Positions 36,401 to 55,042 of a DNA stretch of 64,000 nt are shown one piece after another (within the stretch, counting starts at the first letter, position 1; every line of letters begins with the position of its first letter). This stretch comes from Cristatella mucedo (Eukaryota > Bryozoa > Phylactolaemata > Cristatellidae): contig WPIO01000001.1 of assembly GCA_009760855.2 (NCBI GenBank), forward strand, positions 17,305,001 to 17,369,000. Direction: 5' to 3'. The notes under the pieces are model-generated. The model was given only the letters and a program-made list of their open reading frames with translations, did no database searches and was not told the DNA's origin. The position numbers and the translations under genes were made by a program.

Positions 36401-39263
36401 TATGTTTTGCAGTGCCGAATACTTTCAGCTGTGAGTACTCTTTAGCCCTTCTAAACCAGCCTCGGCATCCAACTTTCAAACCTCGCTGGCAGCCTGCATC
36501 AACAGCATTTGTACTTGGATGGCTGCTAACTTCGTGACGCTTAATCACGCGTATAGACCGACCTCATATTTGTAGCAAGCCTAGTGTTACCCTAGAAATG
36601 CAAAATCTCACTGTGAAGAATAGTTCATCTAGTATCACTCCACTTTCTCCTGCACGTAATATCTGGGCGCGCTATTCCAAAAAGGTTGTTATTGAATATA
36701 CACATTAACTTCACTGTCAAGAGGGTCTACTTTTAGCTGAGGAACATTTCCAAAATCAGGGCCAACTTAGACAAGATCAAGACAACCCAGCTATTCCACA
36801 CGCCTGTAGAGTTGCATCTAAAGCACTGATTCCCTTTATTCAAAAATTGCCTGCTTGGGCTTTCAATCGTCTGCTAACAAACAAATTGAATACCTAACTA
36901 AAGCACGTGACAGTAATACTGCCAATGCTCCTGCAAGGATAAGGAGACGAGTCTCCGATGGAGAGGGCCAATCAAAGTCTGCCATTTCCTCAGATAAAAT
37001 CGCAAGTTAGCTTGTGCGCTATATTTTTAAGTCATCCAGAGAGGCAGGTGCTCAGAGATATGAGCGACACGAATATATCACGAAGTGAATACACAAATAA
37101 CACTGGTCAACCAATTTTGACAACAGTCATATTCTTAAAATAAAATTAGTCATTTCTTATCAATTTTTATGTGCTCAAGACAAATATGACAGTTTAACTG
37201 CAAAATTGGTTACTTTATATAATTTGCTATAAATTAATCTGTACACCACGAAATGCATGCCAACGTAATAGGCCTATGGTTAATACCTGAAAAAATTAAG
37301 TCATAGACTACTTCTTAAATTTCTTCGCCTGTCTCTTGTACAGCTGCCCTTGAGTGTCTCTGCGGGGAGTGTCCAGCAGTAGTCAGCCAGTATTTCAGTG
37401 GACCATTCTGCCTGATGTCTATGTTCCATCGTTTGTTTATGAAAACGTTCGCCGTGTTCATCACTAACCATACCACAGTTGTGCAGGGAAGAAATCCAAA
37501 TGGGAATGAAGGAAATGGATCTTTAGAGACCTATTGCAGGCAAGTTTCTGATATCACAACAGCATATCTTCTACTAGTTCCTTATAGTTTTCTGCCCTAG
37601 CATTCCCGATAAAGTTTGTAGACACACTAGGCGAAAAGCATTCCATGCTTGTGCACGCGGTGAGAGACTATCACTCTGCACTATCACTATCACCCAGCAG
37701 CAGCAAGTTGTTGAACCGGTCACCTTTGAAGAGCTCTCGAATCTGAGGACCCACAAAAACTTCCCTCTTTAATCTTTGCTTCGCTGAGCCGAGGGAATTT
37801 TTCATGCAGATATCGGAAAGCTGGCGAAGTCAGGTCCATGGCTTTTACGAAATTCCTCATCAAACCTAGTTTGATGTGACAGGGGTGGCAGCAGGATTTT
37901 GCAAGTTTCGATCAAAGCTGGGTGCTGGCTATTCTTATTATTATATTTATTTTATATTATTATCCTCTCCAACTGCTGCATTTTGTCTGCGAGTCCATTC
38001 CTTCCGCAAGCAGTGCAATTCCGTTGCTCGGCTCCCCCCACTCACATAAGAAGCACGGGTCTATCTTGTATATCCATGCTGCAGTCCCACTAAAAGGGCA
38101 GCTACCTTCAAATCACCACAGAGATGCCAGCTGTACCTGCTATACTCAATGGAATTCGGTAGCTGCTTTAAGTTATCGTGTGTCTCTTTAATGTGGACAG
38201 ATACTGGAATAGATGGAAAGCGGTTTTCCTTGTGCAAAAGTACAGCCTTAAGACTCAGTTTCGAAGAGTCTACAAATAGTATCCATTCTTGCAGGTAGCG
38301 AGTGATTTGTAAGGCGTTCATGAGGCCCTCAATATCGGAACATAAAACCAGATTACTTTCCTTTCTGAATAAAGGCTGCCAATACCGGTGGCGCCTTCAA
38401 TATAAAGTAATTGTGGCATCTTCTTCAAGAAGATTCCATTGTTGAAGTCTTGATCCTAGCAAGTCTGCCTTGTTCTTGGATAAGTCCAAATTACGGACCA
38501 GATCATTTAGTTACTCCTGTTATTCTGTTATTCTCTTATCCTATTATTCTGTGTGCGGTTGATGAGGCACCACAGTGGAAATCGGGATCGCTGCATGCTG
38601 ATATACCAGGAGAAGAACAGGTCAAAGCTCACCCTTGTCCTTCTTCATCAGGTGAACCAAGAAAATATTCTGCTGGAGGTTCCGAAATAGGAAGTCTCTC
38701 ACCACGTGGAACTGGTCTCAATGCAGACAGAATGTTTGGGTAGACTATAGAAGATAATCGGGGGGGGGGGCCTTGGCTCACACGTGTGTACAAACTGCCA
38801 GCTCTAGGCTACCCTATAATAACCAGTGACCTAGCAGCAAAGAGTGGCATAGTTCATTGGTAGTCTTTTAAATGGGCACTATTGTATTAGTAAAGCCTAG
38901 CAGGTAACTGTATAAAGACCAAAGGCTTTGGCTAGCTATAGGTTATGAACACTAAGATTACTAGCAGCATCCGAAGGCATTATCATAGCATCGCATATCC
39001 CGATATAAAAAATTCTGAACCCTAAATAGGAGATTTCCCTAACTATAACCTTCTGCTCTGTTGTTTAGCTTTGGTGGTTAACTAACATAACAACCTAAGA
39101 AAAGCTCAGGACGACTTAAGACTTGGCACAGCAACACCAGTTTCACATAGAAAACAACACATATGGTTGGGTACTGTGAGCATGGCAGTGGTAGCTCAAC
39201 CGGTGTGCTCCGGTGATATAATAGTAATAATAATAATAATAATAATATATTTCTATAGTACCC

Positions 39264-39353
<90 letters not shown>

Positions 39354-41838
39354 GCACATTACATTTGCTGAAAAAGAACCATAATCGAATAGTTAATGGT
39401 AGTATGCTCAGTGTCAACAAACATAACATGGTTAGAGGTGACATGCACAGGGTCAGCATGCAAGTATGGTCAGTGGCAGCACGCACACTGTCAGTACTCA
39501 TAAGCATATAAAGGACGAATAACATGGACCCACTAAATGCTGTGATAAATAGATGCGTTTTAGCATCTGTTTAACTGTTAAGTCAGGGGGTGACGTGAGG
39601 CCAGTCGGCGATGAGTTCCAGGCTTTGGGAGCATACGAGCTAAAAGCACGGTCTCTAAAGGATTTGAGGCTCGTATGATGTGTAGGTAAACGTTTTTTTC
39701 GATTCAGAAAAGAAGATGGTACTATGCTTAGCCTGGTGGTGGAGTAGATCGGATAGGTAGGCTGGAGCCAAAGAATGAAGGAATCTAACAGTGAGTGACA
39801 GAACCTTGAAGTCGATGTCTGCTTGACTGGGAGCCACTGCAAGTCGGCAAGAACTGGAGTGATATGGCAAGTGCGATGCTCACGACAGACAAGCCTAGCT
39901 GCAGATCTTTGCACCAGCTGTAAGCACCTGAGGGCACAGGCCGGTAGACCAGCAAGCAGTGAGTTACAGAAGTCAAGACGGGATGTCACAAGTGCATGGA
40001 CCAATTTAGATGTAGTATCCCTGCAAGCCCAAATTTTAGCAATGTTGTGTAGCTGAAATTAGGCAGACTTGACTATGGACATAATGTGGCCGTCTAATGG
40101 ATGGTCACTTTGAAACAGCAATTGATGTCAGCAAGCAGAGCTGCATGAGAAGTAAGGAGTGAGAGGTAAGGAGTGAGAGGTAAGGAGTGAGAGGTAGAAG
40201 CAGCAGAAAAAGTTGTGACACCTTGTGCTACCCAAAATAAGGTGCTATGAGTGTGCAGACATTGCAGGTACGAGAAACCTATGTAACGTCCGAAGGTATA
40301 AAAAAAAAACAGTTAAACGCCCTGCAGTAGACTCCTAAAGGCTCGCCCCTTCGCAGCAGTATGCATTCATGGTCTACCAATCGCTTTTCAGAATTTGACT
40401 GTTTACCTATACCTCGTACAAACCTCAAATCCTTGGGAGACCGTGCCTTTAGTTGGTATGCTCCTAAAGCCAGGAACTCACTCCCGACTTGAGTCACGAC
40501 ATCTCCTGACTTGATCACATTTAAAAAGAAACTAAAAACACCTATTTAGGACAGCATTTAGTGGGTCCTAGTAATTCTTCCTTTATTTGCTTATGCATGC
40601 TGACACTGTGCATGCTGCCAGTAACCATGTTTGCATGCTGACCCTGTGCATGTCACCCTTAACCATATTATTCTTGCTGTTTATTGAGCATGCTACCGCT
40701 AACCATTCGATCGAGCTTCCTTTGGAGCAAAAGTAAAGTGTCTAGAGAGATATTGAGTTCTCTGAGGGCACTATATCAAATGTATTATTACTATCATTTC
40801 ACTATGCCTATCTGACGTTACATCAGCATGCACCCATAATGCAGCATACTTTGGTAATCATGCCGTGTGTCAGCTGCCATTCAGTAGCATGCGATTGAGT
40901 ATGGTGTGATATAAGCAGGCTGGGTATTTATTTAGTCACCAGGCGAATTCACTGAAAAGTGGCCTAGTTTAAATGCTGATGTAAACATGTACTTTAAGTT
41001 AGAACACACTAAGTTTACATTAAGCCAAGTGCTGCCTATCCATTCATATGACTAACCGCTGTTACCAAATATCTAGAAGGATGTCAGCGAATACTCCATG
41101 AATTCAATGGAGCAATGGCGGAACATAAAACAGGAACTGAACAAGCAAACACTTAGATTTTCTGTGACCTCACTTGTAGGCTCCAAGCATCGTGCAGAGA
41201 TGGCAAAAGCACACACAACACGAGCACTGCACGTGGCTTTCTACCGCACGGGCGATTAGCTACCTGTGTCCCGTATTATTAAACCTAGCTGCAAAACCAG
41301 GCAAAGTGGGTTGAAAAGGTCGTGCGTTATCGCAAACAATAAAAACGATGCTTGGCACGGAAGTCGCTAGAATCTCGCACTCATGATTGTCAATGAGCGC
41401 AATTCCTCCGTCAAGTAAATGCTTCACCGAAGCGCCTCGTCATACCCATCATCCGCTTTCCCTCCAAGTGCAGACTACTGGATATGCGTAGGGGTGAACA
41501 GTGTGTCATGTGGCGGTCATGGATTTGTGCAGCGGTCGAGTTCAACCCACAAGTAGGGAGTGGCACGGCTCTGAAACTAGCCGCGGTACAGGCATTCGGT
41601 TGCACGCTGAAATTATAATCTCACTCATTCGGGCTTTACTTTCTTTTACTTTCTTGTATCGGATAACTCAAGACTGCCTACCCGGCCAGCGACGCCGGCA
41701 CATGCACGTCCACCCGCACACACCAAGCGAAGAGCAGACTAACGTTTTTAAGCGTACCTCTTTCGCACTTGCTATGTACGATCCCATACTTCCAGTGCAG
41801 TCCATAGCGAATGCGAGGTCCAATTTTTGTGAGCTCAT
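20359..41838 (-). CDS. VWFA-domain protein, vWKA-like without a kinase domain (whole gene, 7 coding exons)
   Basis: Coding exons (transcript order) 41838-41758, 35342-35165, 30141-29998, 29696-29518, 26754-26565, 25942-25821 and 20775-20359 splice in phases 0,1,1,0,1,0 to 1311 nt (436 aa plus stop). Residues 1 to about 200 form a VWFA domain: MIDAS D13-C-T15-G-S17-M, GGGDEPEAVADAM (86-98), the strand VLVSDAPPHG (115-124) with D119, then GCPLGHDP and ITLYVIGVEPSV. These motifs resemble the vWA part of the vWKA alpha-kinase family, but no alpha-kinase catalytic domain follows. Residues 195-300 are Glu/Ala-rich and probably helical; 300-436 is a disordered Pro/Ala/Gly/Phe tail. No signal peptide or membrane helix, so it is probably cytosolic and may bind a partner through a metal ion. 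Function is unknown; an extra exon inside the long introns cannot be excluded. Confidence 0.88.
21347..21435 (+). mobile_element. tRNA-like sequence, probable SINE head
   Basis: GATGGCTCAATCGGTTAGAGC fits a pol III A box, and GGGATCGTGCCCACG about 45 bp on resembles a B box. No clover-leaf with a proper acceptor stem could be drawn, so a tRNA gene is unlikely. Confidence 0.35.
22554..22862 (+). mobile_element. SINE-B copy interrupted by SINE-A
   Basis: Left part 22554-22636 (GGGTCTTGGCCAACGG head, CCTGCATCGGGGTGG), right part 22777-22862 (CTTCATTGACCACTGC, GAAGGCTCTTCTGCTGC, ATGAGGCAGGTTAAT). Joined, they match the uninterrupted copy at 46.84 kb. Confidence 0.75.
22637..22776 (+). mobile_element. 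SINE-A copy, inserted in SINE-B
   Basis: Head GGTCTAGCGGTTAAGGTGC (pol III A box), GGTCGTGGGCTCGAGCCCC (B box), then a body and tail GAGATTAAGTTCTCTTGGGG, CGCTATATAAATGAATTATT. Flanked by ATCCTT at 22631-22636 and 22777-22782. Confidence 0.85.
23962..24747 (-). mobile_element. LINE-1 copy with an intact RT C-terminus
   Basis: (AAT)8 tail, 3'UTR, then an uninterrupted C-terminal reverse-transcriptase ORF of about 180 codons (24735-24199): NIAKIWACLDKDTTSKLVHA, FVTSRLDFCNSLLTGIPAYA, PLLADQHWLPVKQRIDFKVL, down to FKRNLKTHLFR. 5'-truncated, flanked by AAGTTA at 23956 and 24748. The best-preserved LINE-1 copy here, but it lacks endonuclease and catalytic RT. Confidence 0.88.
25821..25942 (-). CDS. 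VWFA protein, coding exon 6
   Basis: The acceptor is TTGTCCGCAG|GGGTC in phase 1. Residues 258-298 include TTKQMVFGEGQAAPPEA and ELSRYTDLGAVRAEYAK. It ends GCCAAG|GTGAGG in phase 0. Confidence 0.85.
26565..26754 (-). CDS. VWFA protein, coding exon 5
   Basis: Acceptor after a T-rich tract, ATTTAG|GCCATC, in phase 0. Residues 195-257 begin AIIASAQEEISLAAAMAQV, then a Gly/Ala-rich linker and DEEAMTRRVHDILVTR. It ends ACCAGAG|GTAAGG in phase 1. The charged Ala-rich start is compatible with a helix or short coiled coil. Confidence 0.87.
27140..27390 (+). mobile_element. LINE-1 3'UTR and tail
   Basis: GTGCATGCTACCATTAACCA, CTAGAAAGAGATTCAGTTCTC and GGGGGCTATACAGATG, then (TTA)5. Confidence 0.75.
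28020..28440 (-). mobile_element. Degenerate LINE-1 / SINE tails
   Basis: Two tail complements in succession (28030-28110 and 28130-28190), then text like the LINE-1 3' ORF (CAGTTCCAGGCGTCGGGAGC). Confidence 0.5.
29518..29696 (-). CDS. VWFA protein, coding exon 4
   Basis: The acceptor is TTATTCTTTTCAG|GTTGCC. Residues 135-194 carry GCPLGHDPMTIAHQLA, ITLYVIGVEPSV and AAGGRYVPLSNAQ, the C-terminal strands of the VWFA fold. It ends GCCAAG|GTGAGC in phase 0. Confidence 0.92.
29998..30141 (-). CDS. VWFA protein, coding exon 3
   Basis: The acceptor is CGATTTGCAG|GTGGAG in phase 1. Residues 87-134 carry GGDEPEAVADAMHELLKLSW and LAVLVSDAPPHGIG, the later MIDAS loops. It ends CAAATG|GTAGGG in phase 1. 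Confidence 0.92.
30362..30409. repeat. (TA)n microsatellite
   Basis: Pure TA, abutting the tail end of a SINE-B copy (complement), so it may be that element's expanded 3' tail. Confidence 0.95.
30408..30545 (-). mobile_element. SINE-B copy in VWFA intron 2
   Basis: Complement: GCAGCAGAAGA tail, TGCTTGCAACGG, CGACTCGGATCGTGGGTGCG (B box) and AGGTGCTCGCTCTTCACGA head. Confidence 0.65.
32240..32810 (+). mobile_element. LINE-1 copy with an internal 56-bp duplication
   Basis: RT C-terminal remnants (LYLVQTSNPLETVPSVC in frame), then the 3'UTR and tail TCTCTGAGGGTGCTATACAAA with (TTA). The segment starting GACATCCCTGAGATGACGAA occurs at 32443 and again at 32499. Confidence 0.75.
33200..33970 (+). 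pseudogene. Reverse-transcriptase remnant with broken catalytic box
   Basis: Frames give RFRSYLGEMPE, a SGTPWLGASSVS stretch in the place of the usual GVPQGSVLGP box, and FCADNTWLYLCIDLSQPSST in the place of the catalytic YADD box, so the second Asp is lost. GKPSVTQKLESVTLKM follows as in LINE-2. Several stops and frameshifts. Confidence 0.6.
34148..34558. mobile_element. Mariner-like nonautonomous element (MITE)
   Basis: Imperfect terminal inverted repeats: TACCGTGGTACCTTGGCTTA at 34148 and the complement TACAGTGGTTTCTTGACTTA at the right end (34558). TACAGTGG is typical of Tc1/mariner-derived MITEs, with TA targets. No transposase. Confidence 0.65.
34590..34885 (+). mobile_element. Degenerate LINE-1 3' end
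   Basis: Matches the LINE-1 RT C-terminus at DNA level (CAACCTCAAATCTTTAGGAG, CAAAGCCTATAATTCACTAC) and the end of the 3'UTR; the (ATT) tail is lost. Confidence 0.55.
35165..35342 (-). CDS. VWFA protein, coding exon 2
   Basis: The acceptor is GGCAATTGCAG|AACATT. Residues 28-86 include ADVQLALVEYRDHPPQE and FTPAISRMKSWLE, the second strand and helix of a VWFA fold. It ends AAGGAG|GTAAGA in phase 1. Confidence 0.9.
36085..36250 (+). mobile_element. SINE-B copy
   Basis: GCCCGGTGGTAAGGTGCTTGC (A box), GAGTCGTGAGTTCAAGTCC (B box), then the tail CTCTTCTACTGCTACATA and GAGGCTGGTGAATCGGC. Confidence 0.65.
36570..36880 (+). pseudogene. LINE-2 reverse-transcriptase fragment
   Basis: In frame: PSVTLEMQNLTVKNSSSSIT, the same post-catalytic segment as at 11.3 and 33.9 kb. 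Later pieces are frame-shifted. Confidence 0.55.
37310..38330 (-). pseudogene. Decayed copy of a conserved, uncharacterised multi-copy protein family
   Basis: Read on the - strand, 38321-38061 gives WILFVDSSKLSLKAVLLH and WHLCGDLKVAALLVGLQHGY; after a gap, CHIKLGLMRNFVKAMD and KFPRLSEAKIKEG; then frame-shifted VGPQIRELFKG, AWNAFRLVC, QKLACN and finally ADYCWTL. This order matches, from memory, a family seen in many copies in arthropod and cnidarian genomes (FIDSS..LK.VLLHN; HIKLGL...FVKAL; GPQIR; ADYCW). It has frameshifts, stops and an internal loss, so it is dead. Its multi-copy spread suggests a mobile or domesticated origin, but its biochemical role is unknown to me. Confidence 0.75.
39218..40110 (-). 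mobile_element. LINE-1 copy with a (TC)n expansion in its tail
   Basis: (AAT)n tail, (TC)n at 39267-39350, 3'UTR, then the RT C-terminus (VHALVTSRLDFCNSLLAGLP; CHITPVLADLQWLPVKQ, then frameshift; FRDRAFSSYAPKAWN). Right boundary approximate. Confidence 0.85.
40156..40197. repeat. 14-bp tandem repeat, 3 copies
   Basis: GTAAGGAGTGAGAG repeated three times, immediately beyond the 5' end of the LINE-1 copy. Confidence 0.85.
40375..40800 (+). mobile_element. LINE-1 3' end
   Basis: RT C-terminus remnant (complement of the ORF at 40518), 3'UTR GTGCATGCTGCCAGTAACCA and tail AGTTCTCTGAGGGCACTATA with (ATT). Confidence 0.75.
41758..41838 (-). CDS. VWFA protein, coding exon 1
   Basis: ATG at 41838 starts MSSQKLDLAFAMDCTGSMGS, the first VWFA strand plus the MIDAS DxTxS. 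The exon ends AAAGAG|GTACGC in phase 0. The frame stays open upstream, but that stretch is not VWFA-like, so this Met is preferred. Confidence 0.87.
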
Positions 41839-42239
41839 GTTGAAGGTGTCTCTAAACGGCCCCAGTCGACCGACCTGCGTCCAGGCAAAACAGAGGCGAG
41901 GAGTGGGCGAGGTTACAACGGCTTCCGGGTCGCTGTCGTGTGGGGGAGACCAGCCAGTTTGGTTAGCCGTGGCCCCCTTAATTAGTTGCAGCAGTTTTAT
42001 TGCGAAATACATGCCAGTGTGTATGGGTGCATACATTATGCAACAGCCAATGTGCGTGTTTGAGCGCGAGTAGACGATCTGCTTGTTCGGGGCGCGTTGC
42101 GGTAGCAACGACGTACGAGCAAACCTCACTGCGCGTTTGCCCACTTCCGGCCAAGCACTTCGCTTCCTTACTGCTCCGGCGAAGCGGTCATAGCGCTCTC
42201 GTACACATTATTGCAGAAATTTCATATTATTATTGCATA

Positions 42240-42560
42240 TATCTATAAGCAGCCGCAGCCACCGATCGCGGTGCGCGGGCCAGCGCCCGCTCGCTCCAGA
42301 CAGCCCTCACCAGTCTATTTAGCCCTGACGGACTGAGTGCGTGTGGTCACGTGACTACAGCCCCCCCCCCCCCCTACCGTCCGTCGCATCAATTCTTACG
42401 TAGCGAGGCTCGGGAACCACCGTACCCGGCACAACTTCCTCCCAACTGCGAGCTGGGCGGGGAGGGTTACCGCGAACCAGGCTACCAAAGGCTGTGAAAG
42501 CACGGATCAGCCCGGCAACTCTCCGCCCTCTTCGACGCCTTTTTTCGGTCCACTTTCAAC
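42240..42560 (-). promoter_or_regulatory. GC-rich promoter-like region upstream of the VWFA gene
   Basis: A local GC- and CpG-rich block about 400 bp upstream of the VWFA start, between AT-rich flanks. It contains the palindrome GTCACGTGAC at 42346-42355, which fits the E-box bound by USF/MITF/TFEB-type bHLH-Zip factors, next to a run of about 15 C. Promoter role is inferred from position and composition. Confidence 0.4.
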
Positions 42561-42569
42561 TGCAGCGAT

Positions 42570-42790
42570 ATAATGTAATGTAATGTATCTCCGTCTGTAA
42601 CTCCACAAAGTCATAAAGACCATGTGGGTGTTACGCAGGAGAGTTTTTTATAGCACACTCACAGCCTAAGCGGCTTTCGGTAAGCATTCGGTAGCCAACA
42701 GACTTCGTCTCACGCAACAAAGAGAAAGTGGGAAGCATAGCAGAGTCAGGAGAGCAGTTGAGGTAGTGAGTAGCACGAAAGTAGCAGCTC
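42570..42790 (-). mobile_element. LINE-2 3' end
   Basis: Complement of the LINE-2 tail: (TAATG)n, GTATCTCCGTCTGTAACTCC, GTTACGCAGGAGAGTTTT, GCGGCTTTCGGTAAGCATTC. Confidence 0.75.
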
Positions 42791-43647
42791 AGGACCGCTG
42801 AAAAGGATGAGCCATAGTCGGCAGTGGGAGATTAGTTGTCGTTGCGTATATTGGTATCTAGAGAAACTCATGCCTGACTCGAAGTATCGAGCATAATTCA
42901 GATCAACTGCTGGAGCATAACTCACTGAATACTTCATGGCTTCTTCTTATATGCCACCTACCCATAGATTCTCTAACAACTTGCTCCTAGCCAATACGAC
43001 GCAGGAACCACGAATAACAAATATCTCGTTAAAAAAATACAGCAAAAATCTAAAACCGCCGTTTCAGTACAATTTCCTAGTCCGTGGGCTTACTTATCAT
43101 AAGAAAAAGGCTTACACGAGCGTATTAAAATCTAGTAGTTAGGGTTCGCCGATCCGGGTCCGTTACCTAAATTATATGCGGTAACCGAAAATTCTGAAAA
43201 CACGCTTTTCATGCGTGCTCTCCCGCAGGACTTTTAACACGGCAACTAATACTTTGAACAGGTAATTAAAAATAGGCATGCGATGTTGTCAGACTTAGCA
43301 TTAAACGGATTTATCTGCATGCCTGCTCATGAAGAAGTCAATGAAGCTTAGGGTTATGTGATTATGATTGTGTTTATGATTATGATTATTATGTTTTTGC
43401 GTATCCTTTAGGAAATTTTGCTATTCGGCTGTTAAATTGGGTAACTTTTAGTAAATTGTGCTGTTTTTTAAGCTTTAAGCCACTCCCACTTCAGCAGCCT
43501 AAGATTATACGCCCAGAAATGTTTCAGAAATAATTCAATCTTAGGCAAATTTAAGTCTCTCTGTCTCTGTTTCTCACTGCCTCTCTGTCTCTGTTTCTCA
43601 CTGTCTCTCTGTTTGTTTGCCTGTGTCTGTCTCGCTGTCTCTCTCTT

Positions 43648-43650
<3 letters not shown>

Positions 43651-43740
<90 letters not shown>
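43651..43740. repeat. (CT)n(TCTA)n microsatellite
   Basis: (CT) at 43651-43701, then TCTA units to 43740. Confidence 0.95.
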
Positions 43741-43742
<2 letters not shown>

Positions 43743-44724
43743 CTCTTTCACTGAAGTCTCTTGGCTTCAAATTGTGTAGATATTTACAGCATGATTTCTA
43801 GACGTTCTTAAAAGATGTTTAATTTGCATTGTGTAATTCTTTGAAAAGTTTCCAGAAAAGTCTATTCAAGCCGAAAGCGGGCGCAGCACGGTGTATGTAC
43901 TTAACATCATGTAAGCACGTTCATTTCGTAATATATCAAACTCTAGTTGTCTCAGCCGTGCCGAAAAATTTATTTGGTCTCATGGAGCTTTTGGGTGGGC
44001 ATAGCCCTCGTCCGGAGTTCAGCAGCTCTTTAAAATAAGGTATTTGTCTTGATTGGACAAGCGATAGCCTCTCCTCAGACCGAGCCATCTCTATGCGATG
44101 CATTTGTTCTAAAGCTATTTTATTTTGATCACGTACGGTTTCGACGCGATCATTCGCCGATGCTTACGCAGTAGGGTCGTCAGCGAATGTAGCTTCATCG
44201 CAAGCTTTCTCACACCGGTCACTGCGACTTTTTCAGTTGCGGAGAATTGCTGCCTAGTCTCGCCCTTGTAACCGGCCTTGATGGCAGCTCAGCATATACT
44301 TCCAGCGCTTCACTGCTTTTTAGAAAATCGCATTCAGCTATTTGGCAATGTAAGCACGTCAGCTGCATTAATTTTAAGATGCTGCTATAACAGTCACCTG
44401 CCATTGGTGCGACGGCAGTTGCTAAAGCTGCTGTAGCTGAAGGCGTGCTTTCGGTAGAGTATTACGTAAATGCCACCCCAGTGGTTAACCCCGCTGGTGA
44501 GCCACTAGCTCAATGGAAAAGCGATGAAATTATTCAACATATTATAATTATTTTTCTTGATTAAAATAGTCCGTATCCCAACTCCGATAGCTCATAGAGA
44601 TTGGCTCTTAATGGATAGTTTAAACGTCGCCGTATCGACGAGCAACAGGAAAGTCGAGTCGCCTAGCGCGAGAGCCGTTGGCTCGGCAAAAAGATATAAG
44701 GCAGCTTGGAACTAGTAACGATAC

Positions 44725-44965
44725 TAGTAATAATGACAAAATATTTGTATAGCGCCGTAAGGAAAATTATCTGTTTCTACGTGCTTTACGCGTGCTGGAA
44801 AGGAAGCATGTTCATAGGTTTGTGATCAGATTACAGTATGTGCAATTTCAGCGTGCATAGGTGCAGGGCGGGCAATTCATTCGATCGAGAAAATGCTGCG
44901 AGGATCGGATGGGCTTTTTAGCATCTTTTTAAATGTCATCAAGTAACGGAGATGTCTTGACGTCG
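44725..44965 (-). mobile_element. Degenerate LINE-1 3' end
   Basis: AGTAATAATGACAAAATATT, TGTATAGCGCC, CATGTTC and TTTTTAAATGTCATCAAGTA match the LINE-1 complement. Confidence 0.55.
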
Positions 44966-45864
44966 CTCGAAAAGGTCGCCGCTAGCTAACTGACTCACCA
45001 GTCAGCCGCCACTGGCGCTACTTGCCAGCAGTCAACATCGCGCTTCTGACCAAACAGGTAGCGCCCTGTGGTCTGACGATCTCGTGGGCCAAGCATTCGC
45101 CTAACGGCTGGAATCTCGCCGCTCAGTTTCGCTCGCACACGGTGCGAGCTAATCGATCACGCGTTCAAGAGGTGCCGCACAATGAGCGTCAGTTAGGGCG
45201 CAGTTTATTAAGCAAGCTTTGTAAACCGAGTTCTTGCCTCGACATCAGTCAAAAGTAAAAGCAACTAAGAATGTCGTCATAGAAAAACTGCTAAGCCCAG
45301 CGGCTTTCAATAAATAGGCACGACATCAAGATAATCTGCTTATCGCACGGGGATCGGCAGCTAGCCTTCTGCCGGAGCAGCTGCACTAGGAGGCAGTCGT
45401 CTGCTGAAGCAGCCGCTCCATGAGCGCGGCCAAACAGTCGCAAACCGGACTGCGACGGTTGCCGCGAAATACACGAATTCCAAGTAAAGAAAATCGAAAT
45501 ACGCAAATCCCAAGTATGGGAAAGAAAGCACGCGAACAAAAACATCTAAGACTATTCCCGGCCACGACTTCGTTTTTGGCTTGGAAGCAGCGAGTCGTTC
45601 GTCGGCACAATAGAGACGACACAACGATATCAGACTAGGATGGACAGTGGGGAGCGGTCCGGCGACTCTTGTCCACGCTAAGTGGCTGGGCACAGCGTCG
45701 GAACCACGCCCCAGTTTCGACTCGCAACACAAATCGCGACAGCGGCGAAGGCTGAGTGACTCGGCGCAAGAAGCGCCAGCTAGAGTGGGCAGGACGCGAT
45801 GAATCACGGGATACAAAATGACCACATTCGAACGCGGTCCTCGCGCGCGCGCGTGCGCAGACTG

Positions 45865-55042
<9,178 letters not shown>

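Larger units (their letters stand above)
35343..41757 (-). other. VWFA intron 1 (6.4 kb)
   Basis: Holds SINE-B (36.1 kb), an RT fragment (36.6 kb), a decayed conserved gene copy (37.3-38.3 kb), and LINE-1 copies in opposite orientations (39.2-40.1 and 40.4-40.8 kb). Confidence 0.7.
41839..45864. other. Intergenic region between VWFA and membrane-protein genes
   Basis: Contains the GC-rich promoter-like block, LINE-2 and LINE-1 fragments and the 43.6-kb microsatellite. An AT-rich unique stretch at 42.8-43.5 kb and sequence at 43.8-44.7 kb show no supported gene. Confidence 0.5.

Noticed and set aside
42000-42144. Upstream extension of VWFA exon 1 to a Met at 42144
   Set aside because: The 100 extra residues are not VWFA-like and the nearer Met sits where the domain begins.
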